NCBI GenBank assembly: GCA_903927685.1
Contig: CAIYOB010000987.1
Coordinates: 1 to 5,491, forward strand
From: an uncultured Planctomycetaceae bacterium
Lineage (GTDB): Bacteria; Planctomycetota; Planctomycetia; Pirellulales; Pirellulaceae
Length of the DNA: 5,491 nucleotides
Reading direction: 5' to 3'
Made by a program: the position numbers and the translations under genes. Position 1 is the first letter of the stretch. Each line of letters starts with the position of its first letter. The notes under the pieces are model-generated. The model had not been told where the DNA came from. It ran no database searches and saw only the letters and a program-made list of their open reading frames with translations. Below, piece by piece: positions 1 through 5,491 of the stretch.

Positions 1-149
1 TGGGGGCAGAAATCCAGTTTCAGCGTCTGGAGTCGCGTCAAGCCTTTCAGGTGCTTCAGGCCGGCGTCCGTCACCTGGGCGTGCAACCCCAGGTCCAGCG
101 TCTGGAGTTGCGGCAAGCCTTTCAGGTGCGCCAGCCCGGCGTCCGTCAC
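1..149 (-). repeat. Tandem 75-base leucine-rich-repeat units
   Basis: Two adjacent units, 149 to 75 and 74 to 1, encode the 25-residue leucine-rich repeats of the lipoprotein. By hand alignment they agree at about 60 of 74 bases. Most differences fall in the last 20 bases, which encode the variable face after LQTL. The second unit touches the window edge, so the array probably continues. Confidence 0.8.
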
Positions 150-332
150 ACGCGGTCCCCTATACTGCACCCAGACGACCGGCTGGCCGGGGCTCTCCCC
201 GTCGAAGAAGAATTCTCCGTCCTGCATCTCAATCTCCGCGATCGCATTATTGGCGGCGATCCGTCCACACCCTGCGCAGCCCAGGAGCAGGACGCTCACT
301 AGAACGCCCGTCTGGGTTAATCGGTTTGCCAT
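1..332 (-). CDS. Leucine-rich-repeat lipoprotein-like protein, C-terminus outside the window
   Basis: The gene reads leftward from an ATG at 332 and is still open at position 1, giving 110 complete codons. The first 18 residues hold few charges and a hydrophobic stretch (VLVSVLLLG) followed by Cys19 and Cys22. LLGC fits a lipobox, so an exported lipoprotein anchored at Cys19 is likely; this is an inference. Residues 62-86 and 87-110 are two leucine-rich repeats of 25 residues, each starting VTDAGL, then H-L-K-G-L and LQTL. Residues about 52-61 (VVWVQYRGPR) resemble the second half of a preceding repeat, so the solenoid starts there and probably continues past the window edge. Such repeats normally form a curved protein-binding surface; no ligand can be named. 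The ATG is favoured because AAAAGGA lies 8 bases upstream. The gene follows the tail remnant by 77 bases and may have its own promoter, but none is clear. Confidence 0.85.
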   Translation of the reverse strand, partial: MANRLTQTGVLVSVLLLGCAGCGRIAANNAIAEIEMQDGEFFFDGESPGQPVVWVQYRGPRVTDAGLAHLKGLPQLQTLDLGLHAQVTDAGLKHLKGLTRLQTLKLDFCP

Positions 333-340
333 AATCCAGG

Positions 341-347
341 TCCTTTT
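341..347 (-). promoter_or_regulatory. Ribosome binding site of the leucine-rich-repeat gene
   Basis: On the minus strand AAAAGGA ends 8 bases before the ATG at 332. This good Shine-Dalgarno match at normal spacing supports that start and makes independent translation of the gene likely. Confidence 0.65.
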
Positions 348-409
348 CGTTTGGTGAATAAAGCAAAGGCCCATTCCCTAGCAGTCGGCGGTTTCTTGCT
401 GCGAGGGTG

Positions 410-556
410 TCACCGACGCCAACCGTGAATGCGATCCAAGTAGTCGAGCGAGAATACGTTGTTCCAGCCGCCCGGTTCGAACTCTGACTCCTCCATCGCG
501 ATGAACCAGCTGCCATCCACTCTCTGAAAACTCAACCAGCAACCAGGATACGAACC
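410..556 (-). pseudogene. Remnant copy of the 3' end of the SHD1/DUF1559 gene
   Basis: Read leftward to a TGA at 412-410, this stretch encodes 48 residues that align without a gap to the last 48 residues of the large gene next to it (encoded at 798-655). By hand count 24 of 48 are identical, including FEP, W-N, DYLD and IHGWR just before the stop. Bases are also alike but clearly diverged, so the copy is not recent. Similarity fades above about 556, with VPVFHVA against IGYLVA as a doubtful extension. The frame is closed by a TAA at 637-635. The only in-frame start nearby, a GTG at 613, has no Shine-Dalgarno sequence, so a functional short gene is unlikely. In the rest of the gene-free stretch 333-651, I see only the leader of the leucine-rich-repeat gene (333-409) and unrecognised sequence (557-651). 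It could be the relic of a full tandem paralogue or a partial duplication of the tail. Confidence 0.7.
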
Positions 557-651
557 TTGACGGGCTACGTGAAAGACCGGAACAAGTCTGCATGACGAAC
601 AGGGAACCAGCACGCGAAGGACTGCGTCTGTCGCTTATCGCCGCGGCGACG

Positions 652-3285
652 TCAGAATCGCCAGCCATGAATCGTGTCGAGATAATCGAACAGAAACAGG
701 TCGTTCCAAGCGGCCGGCTCAAAGGCCTCGTCAGCAAAGGTCACAAGCCATGCGCCGTCAATCCTCCGAAACCGTATTCCCCATCCAGGACCGGAACCAG
801 CAACCAAGTAACCGATCGCCGAGTCTCCATCCGTTGCTAGTTCCTCGATTTTGACGGACAATACTTCCTGTCCGGACTCGCTCCCATAATTCTCTTCGGC
901 CCAGTCCAGGATGGCCTCAGCAAAAGCCTCCTTGTCCTTAACCGACTGCACATAGGCTGTGACGACAAGTCGCCAGTTGGGGATTTTCTTCTCCTTCTCA
1001 GCGGCCGTTTTCACGACATTCGCGCCCGCGCTGGCTTTCGCCGGGTCGAAAGCGTGTCTCTTGAGAAGCTCGTTGAGCTTCTCCTCGCGCTCCCCGCGCG
1101 CCGCGAATCGGCATATCGTGATCAGGTGCGCAACATACAGGTCTTGCGCCTCTGGCGCAAGGCACCGATAACAGGCCCGCCAATCCTTCTCGGTCGTGGC
1201 CGTGACAAACGCCTTGGCGGCTTCGTCAGCCGTTCGGTATTTTGGCGGTTCGGTTTTCACTCCCGCGGCTTTGTTGTGCGCGGCTGTCTGCCGAGCCAGC
1301 TTCTTCGCGTCCCTGCGTAGCTCCGCGCACCGCCAATTGGCCCATCCCCAGAGCACATCCAGCATTTCCTTGGCCGCGCCTTCGATGTTCAGGTCCAGTT
1401 CATCGATGGGGGGAGCGACGCTGCGGCCGTCGTTTCGCTGGAAGAGCCAACCGAGCTCCTGCGGGTCGATGGAGTCCGGCAGACGATGCACGGCTCCATC
1501 GACCATCAGGACGTTGAAGCCTCCGCCGGCCTGGCCGGTCAGACCCGTGCGTGCATCTTTCGGATCGATGGCCAGGTCGTCGGGTTTCGTCCAGACCACG
1601 GCCTTGGCGGGCGCGGCCTCGACCACGGCGACGGTGGTGGAGGTCCCATCGGTGATGCTGTAGAACTTCGTCCCCTCGGTGCCGCCAAAGACGGTGCCCG
1701 GTCCGACGGGGGCGGCGTACGTAGTCATCCCCTTGGCACGCAACTCAGCCGGCAGGTCAGGCGAGGCGAAGACGGCGGGCATCCGGGCAATTAGCTGTTG
1801 GTTGTGCTCGCTGTCCCACGGTTCGTCGAGACGGAATTGCTTGTACAGTTCGCCTGCCCCCAGGAACGGCAGAATGGCAACGCGCCAACTGAGCAGGGGC
1901 TTGCCGTCGCGCGACGGGCTGGCCTGGGCCGGGAACTTCAAGTAGGTGTCGTGGAAGTTCTGCAGCCCGAGGCCGATTTCAATCAGCTGATTGCGGGCTA
2001 GTTCGTCCTGATTCGCTCGAGCCGTGGGGCTGGCGGCCTGGGCCACCGCGGTCAGCATGGTTTTCACCCCGCCGTTGTCGCCTGTTAGAACGATTCGCAG
2101 TTGCCGGTCACGGAGCGTGGGCGTGAGTAGCTTGGCCAGCTCATCCAGTTGCGAGATATCTCGCCGCAATTGCCGATCCCGGCGTACCAAGTCGAGCGAC
2201 TTGGTGACGCAGCCCTGAATCGTACCGGCCGCAGTGGCGTCTTCCATTTGCAGGATCAAGGCCACCGCCGGCTGCGGTGGAGCAGTTGCGGTCAGGACGG
2301 CCCACTGGCCCTTCTGCTGCGCCGTCACAAGGCCGGTGACGGACTCCTGGGCGGTGTTGGGCCCTGCGGAGGCAGCGACCGCCAGCGGGATCCGGCGTAC
2401 GTCTGCATTGGGAATGACGGCCAACTGCAAAGCCGTGTCCTCGGCCGCCTGCAACGGCGCCAGGAAATCCTGCCGCGGTCGCGGCTGAATCCGTTGCCAC
2501 GCTTCGCGTTCCCCCGCGAAAGCCAGCAACACGCGGTTGCCTTTCACCGTCCACGGAACAGGCGAGACGGCGGACAGCATTTCCAGGACGGCTTGCGGAT
2601 CCTTACCCGCCGACACGGGCGCCGCCAGCAAGATCGAGGCCGGGCTCCGCGCAGAGGCGAGATCCATCCTGGCTACGACGTACACATCGGGGACACCTGC
2701 CTGGATAAGTTGCCGCTGGAGTTCACCGACCCCTTCCAATACGACCGCCACGCCCGCGTCATCCCCCGGCGCCGCGGGCGCGCAAGCATGGAACAATTCC
2801 AGTGCTGCGTCGAGGTTGATCTTGGTCAGATCCACGTGGCCCACCGCCACCGTGCTGGCGTCCAGGAAGTCGGCGATCGGCATCAGTAGCGCCGCGGGAT
2901 CAATCACCGGTTTCGCTGGCGGATGGCCGGTTCCTGCCGTAGCCGACGGCTGCGAGGTGGGCGCTGTCGGCGGTCGAGTCGGCGCCCCCTGCAACGACTT
3001 CGCCAATTGCTGACTCTCAGCGCTGAGTTCCTGGAACGGCACCTTGATCGTGACGCCGTCGGCCTTCCTCTTCAAATGGACTTCGCCGGCGTGCACGCCA
3101 ACGAAATCTGCCTCAAACGTGAACTTGCCCGCGGCATCCGTCCAGCTCTCGGCCCGGAGCAGTTCCGCCGCCCAAGCGAGCATCAAGATCAGTCCCGCGA
3201 GGAAGCCGAGGAAACGGATCCTCTTCGCGGCCGAAGCCGGTCTGAACACGGGGAACGAGAAAGAGCGGTTGGCAGACTTATTCAC
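652..3285 (-). CDS. Exported SHD1 / DUF1559 / NTF2-like multidomain protein
   Basis: This 877-residue protein is numbered here from the GTG at 3285. A basic start (AAKRIR) and a hydrophobic core at about 25-40 ending in AWA form a likely Sec signal peptide or anchor. Residues 46-98 match SHD1: ESWTDAAGKF, A-D-F, G-E-V-H-L-K and VPFQELS. A Pro/Thr/Ala linker (about 101-126) leads to a 300-residue region I cannot name. Residues 432-625 are a DUF1559 domain, with IGLGLQNFHDTY, GKPLLSWRV, LDEPWDSEHN, ITDGTSTT, WTKPDDL and MVDGAVHRL. Residues about 684-853 look NTF2-like (AAKAFVTATTEKDW at the start, FRRIDGAWLVTF at the end), followed by a FEPAAWND...DYLD-IHGWRF tail. No catalytic residues are evident; a structural or binding role in the envelope is inferred. 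The usual DUF1559 pilin-type leader is absent. The GTG at 3285 is preferred because GGAGAG lies 7 bases upstream; the in-frame GTG at 3300 has no such site and would add five residues. The WD40 gene ends 52 bases upstream, so co-transcription is possible. Confidence 0.88.
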   Translation of the reverse strand: MNKSANRSFSFPVFRPASAAKRIRFLGFLAGLILMLAWAAELLRAESWTDAAGKFTFEADFVGVHAGEVHLKRKADGVTIKVPFQELSAESQQLAKSLQGAPTRPPTAPTSQPSATAGTGHPPAKPVIDPAALLMPIADFLDASTVAVGHVDLTKINLDAALELFHACAPAAPGDDAGVAVVLEGVGELQRQLIQAGVPDVYVVARMDLASARSPASILLAAPVSAGKDPQAVLEMLSAVSPVPWTVKGNRVLLAFAGEREAWQRIQPRPRQDFLAPLQAAEDTALQLAVIPNADVRRIPLAVAASAGPNTAQESVTGLVTAQQKGQWAVLTATAPPQPAVALILQMEDATAAGTIQGCVTKSLDLVRRDRQLRRDISQLDELAKLLTPTLRDRQLRIVLTGDNGGVKTMLTAVAQAASPTARANQDELARNQLIEIGLGLQNFHDTYLKFPAQASPSRDGKPLLSWRVAILPFLGAGELYKQFRLDEPWDSEHNQQLIARMPAVFASPDLPAELRAKGMTTYAAPVGPGTVFGGTEGTKFYSITDGTSTTVAVVEAAPAKAVVWTKPDDLAIDPKDARTGLTGQAGGGFNVLMVDGAVHRLPDSIDPQELGWLFQRNDGRSVAPPIDELDLNIEGAAKEMLDVLWGWANWRCAELRRDAKKLARQTAAHNKAAGVKTEPPKYRTADEAAKAFVTATTEKDWRACYRCLAPEAQDLYVAHLITICRFAARGEREEKLNELLKRHAFDPAKASAGANVVKTAAEKEKKIPNWRLVVTAYVQSVKDKEAFAEAILDWAEENYGSESGQEVLSVKIEELATDGDSAIGYLVAGSGPGWGIRFRRIDGAWLVTFADEAFEPAAWNDLFLFDYLDTIHGWRF

Positions 3286-3292
3286 TAGTAGA

Positions 3293-3298
3293 CTCTCC
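3293..3298 (-). promoter_or_regulatory. Ribosome binding site that decides the start of the SHD1/DUF1559 gene
   Basis: GGAGAG on the minus strand lies 7 bases before the GTG at 3285. The alternative GTG at 3300-3298 overlaps this site and is preceded by a pyrimidine-rich stretch (GTTCCTTT) with no Shine-Dalgarno match, so initiation at 3285 is more likely. Confidence 0.55.
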
Positions 3299-3337
3299 AC
3301 AAAGGAACTCGGTTGTTAAGCCCCACCCCATTCGCCC

Positions 3338-5491
3338 TCAGGAAACACGGTCCAACAGCGTGAGTACTTGGGGATGGTCGGGGCCGAGCTTGGCGTTCAT
3401 GTCCGCGAGCCGCTCCAACATCAGCGGTAGGCCGAAGTCTCCCTTGCCGGGCACCTGCTCGACTACGAGCTGATCGGCATCAACCGGGGCTATGGCCGAC
3501 ACCGGCTCCGTGCCTCGCGGGACGGTGGCAGGGTCAGGCGGGGCCGGTTTGACTGGCGCCGATGGTGGGGTGGGCAGTGGACTCGGGGGAGGTTGCTCGG
3601 GGGCGGTCTGCGTGGGGTTCCGAGGTCCCTGCGGCGCGCGACTACCGGCGTTTGCCGCGTTCGATTCCGAAACCTCCGCGGGGGGCGGTGATGGCCGCGG
3701 TGCTGCGGCGGTTTGTCGTTGCCCGGCGGGCGACGGGGATGAACCCGGGATGTCAGCAGCGGTCCAAGCGAGGCCCAACTTTTCGAGCGCGGTGCCATAG
3801 GCTCCGAGTTCCCACACGACCACCGACTGATCTTCACCGGCCGAGGCCAACAGGCGGCCATCGCGACTCATGGCCAAGTTCCGGACGGCTCGGGTGTGTC
3901 GCTTGAGCGTGAGGAGTGGCCGGGGCTGCAAAGGCTGCCAGACGCGGAGGTCTGTGGCGGCGGTCACGACCAGATCTCCTGTCCCGGCGAAAACCAGTGC
4001 CGCCAGCTCGCCTTGCCCGGCGTCCCAATCGCCCGCCGCCGCGCCCGTGCCCACCTGCCACAGCCGCACCTGGCCGTCGACGCACCCCGCCGCCACGACC
4101 TGGCCGTCAGGCCGCAAGTCCACCGCCCTGACCGGACTGGGGGACGCGAGGGTTCGCACCACGCTGCCGTCCGGAGTCCGCAACAGGATCACCCCGGTCT
4201 TGGTCCCGGCCGCGATGAGTTCACCGTCCGCGCTCAGGGCCAACCCGGCTCCCGCGGCCACGGGAGCTTTCCAGAGCAGGGTTGCGTGGACTACCGCATT
4301 AGGTTGGAGTTGCGGCGGGGCGAGTTTCCAGAGCGTGACCGGGCCATCGGCGGTGCGGGCCAGGAGGCGATCTCCGGCTGGGTGAAAGGCCACCTGCCGG
4401 ACAGGCATGGTAAGACCCTCGATCAAGCCCGCGTACCGGCCCGTCTGGGCATCCCACAGCCCAACGGTCTGATCCTGCCCGGCCGAGGCGAGCAGCCGGC
4501 CATCCGGACTGAGGGCTAGGTTCCAGGCGGTGATGGGCTGAGCCGCCGCCTCTGCAGCCTCAGGGGCCGCGGGCTGATGGTGGCCCGGCCTGGGCAACAC
4601 CGTCTGCACTTTGGCCTGCGTTACATCAATGAGCCGCATCTGGCCGAACACGACGACCCCCAGGACTCGGCCGTCCGGGCTCCAGGCGAAGCCCTGCACC
4701 ACCAACGTTCCCGGCGTGGCGGGCGGTGCGCCGACTTGCGGAATCCGCAAATCAAGAGTCTGGAGCAGCCGGCCGGTATCGAGGTCCCAGACCTTGATCC
4801 CGGAGTCCTGGCCCGCTTCGAAGGTGGCGAGGCGGGCCGAGTCCGGACTGACCGCCGCGAAGGGACTGCGGACATCGGCAGGCGGGGAGGCTTTGCCCAC
4901 GGGGAGCACGACCATCCGTTTCTGGTCGAGATGCCAGACCTGGAGCTGGCTCCCGGCGGACGGCCGCACCAGGAGCTTCTTGCCGTCCGGAGTGAAGGGA
5001 CCACCCTGGTATCCGCTCCACCACGGCTGCCCCTCCAGGGACAGGCTCTCCTCCCGCCGGGTGAGGTCGATCACCCGGAACTTGGCGCCGTGTTCCAGCA
5101 GGTACTTTCCATCCGGGCTCAGCTCGCAATAGGGGTGGAATTCGGCGACAACGTTGCCAGTATCGAGATCGCGGAGCTCGGCACGGACGTAGTTTTGATA
5201 GGAGGCGGAACCCTGGTAGGCGATGAGTAGGGATCCGGTCGCTGGGCTGATTCGAGCCCTGGAGACGCTGCCTTTCACGTCCGCGGTCGACACCAGCAAC
5301 TTCGCGGCCTCGACGTCCCACAGTTCGAGCACGCGCCCCCGCGACTGGTCCCGTTCCAGCTCGGCCACCGCGGGCGGCGTTTCGGCTTTCGCGGATGTAC
5401 CTGGGCCGACGACGACCAGGCGTTTGCCGTCCGCTCTGAATTGAAGCCCAAGCTCAGACGCTTGCGACGCCCCCCCATGCATGAGGAACCA
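3338..5491 (-). CDS. WD40-repeat protein with proline-rich linker, N-terminus outside the window
   Basis: The frame is open at the right edge (Trp-Phe-Leu precede the first Met), so the 5' end is missing. The Met at 5482 has no Shine-Dalgarno sequence and sits inside a WD-like repeat, so it is probably not the start. Numbered from that Met, residues 10 to about 560 hold about twelve WD40 blades. These show the pattern 'SPDG+.LAS...W-[DEKQH]-L..G', for example LSPDGKYLL (121), SPDGRVLG with RLIDV (268-286), SPDGRLLASAGQDQTVGLWDAQTG (325-348) and SRDGRLLASAGEDQSVVVWELG (539-560). This is enough for two beta-propellers, which usually serve as protein-binding platforms. Residues about 575-665 are a Pro/Ala/Ser linker, and the last 35 residues form a compact segment containing LERLADMNAKLGPDHPQVL. 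No enzymatic domain is visible. Many planctomycete WD40 proteins carry an N-terminal kinase or other domain, which could lie outside the window. Twelve blades is a count by eye. Confidence 0.88.
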   Translation of the reverse strand, partial: WFLMHGGASQASELGLQFRADGKRLVVVGPGTSAKAETPPAVAELERDQSRGRVLELWDVEAAKLLVSTADVKGSVSRARISPATGSLLIAYQGSASYQNYVRAELRDLDTGNVVAEFHPYCELSPDGKYLLEHGAKFRVIDLTRREESLSLEGQPWWSGYQGGPFTPDGKKLLVRPSAGSQLQVWHLDQKRMVVLPVGKASPPADVRSPFAAVSPDSARLATFEAGQDSGIKVWDLDTGRLLQTLDLRIPQVGAPPATPGTLVVQGFAWSPDGRVLGVVVFGQMRLIDVTQAKVQTVLPRPGHHQPAAPEAAEAAAQPITAWNLALSPDGRLLASAGQDQTVGLWDAQTGRYAGLIEGLTMPVRQVAFHPAGDRLLARTADGPVTLWKLAPPQLQPNAVVHATLLWKAPVAAGAGLALSADGELIAAGTKTGVILLRTPDGSVVRTLASPSPVRAVDLRPDGQVVAAGCVDGQVRLWQVGTGAAAGDWDAGQGELAALVFAGTGDLVVTAATDLRVWQPLQPRPLLTLKRHTRAVRNLAMSRDGRLLASAGEDQSVVVWELGAYGTALEKLGLAWTAADIPGSSPSPAGQRQTAAAPRPSPPPAEVSESNAANAGSRAPQGPRNPTQTAPEQPPPSPLPTPPSAPVKPAPPDPATVPRGTEPVSAIAPVDADQLVVEQVPGKGDFGLPLMLERLADMNAKLGPDHPQVLTLLDRVS

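Noticed and set aside
638..649. Perfect 12-base palindrome TCGCCGCGGCGA two bases after the stop of the large gene, considered as a terminator
   Set aside because: It has no loop and no following T-run on the minus strand. A hairpin would have only about four pairs. In GC-rich DNA such a palindrome is expected by chance.
378..737. 119-codon minus-strand frame over the gap and the end of the large gene
   Set aside because: It overlaps the real C-terminus in another frame and is out of frame with the tail remnant. Its translation shows no family resemblance.
1164..1175. CYRC (Cys-x-x-Cys) in the large protein as a haem or metal site
   Set aside because: No His follows to make a CxxCH haem site and no second Cys pair lies nearby. 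It sits in the first helix of the NTF2-like region.
2149..2889. 246-codon open frame on the plus strand
   Set aside because: It lies fully antisense to the large DUF1559 gene, is rich in Arg/Gly/Pro in the manner of GC-rich shadow frames, and shows no recognisable domain.
3286..3337. Promoter or terminator in the gap between the WD40 and DUF1559 genes
   Set aside because: I see no convincing inverted repeat with a T-run and no clear -35/-10 pair in these 52 bases beyond the ribosome binding site.
4577..5230. 217-codon open frame on the plus strand
   Set aside because: It is antisense to clear WD40 blades. The opposite frame carries the repeat pattern, so this one is a shadow.
5480..5482. 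ATG as the start of the WD40 gene
   Set aside because: The frame is open upstream to the window edge, there is no purine-rich site before it, and it would cut into a WD-like repeat.

Overview
The window looks like chromosomal DNA of a planctomycete. It is GC-rich, and three protein types together point there: a DUF1559 (SBP_bac_10) domain with its typical block motifs, an SHD1 domain behind a signal peptide, and leucine-rich repeats of the 'VTDAGL..LKGL' kind. A long bacterial WD40 protein fits the same picture. The assignment rests on family knowledge and no database search was run.

Every gene I can support lies on the minus strand, so transcription runs from high to low coordinates. In that order: (1) the 3' part of a WD40-repeat protein with a proline-rich linker and a short conserved-looking tail (5491 to 3338, 5' end outside the window); (2) after a 52-base gap, a large exported protein with the order signal peptide, SHD1, long uncharacterised middle, DUF1559, NTF2-like C-terminal region (3285 to 652); (3) in the next gap, a remnant that encodes a diverged second copy of the last 48 codons of gene 2 (556 to 410); (4) a lipoprotein-like leucine-rich-repeat protein (332 to 1, C-terminus outside the window).

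The short spacing and shared strand allow co-transcription of genes 1 and 2, and perhaps 4, but I see no promoter or terminator that settles this. Genes 2 and 4 look exported, while the location of gene 1 cannot be judged without its N-terminus. None carries recognisable catalytic residues. They look like envelope or protein-interaction scaffolds, and a shared function is not shown by the sequence.

The most notable observation is the tail remnant: half its residues match the C-terminus of the neighbouring gene without a gap, down to the stop codon, yet it has no plausible start of its own. I found no RNA gene, CRISPR array, insertion sequence or convincing new multi-gene system.
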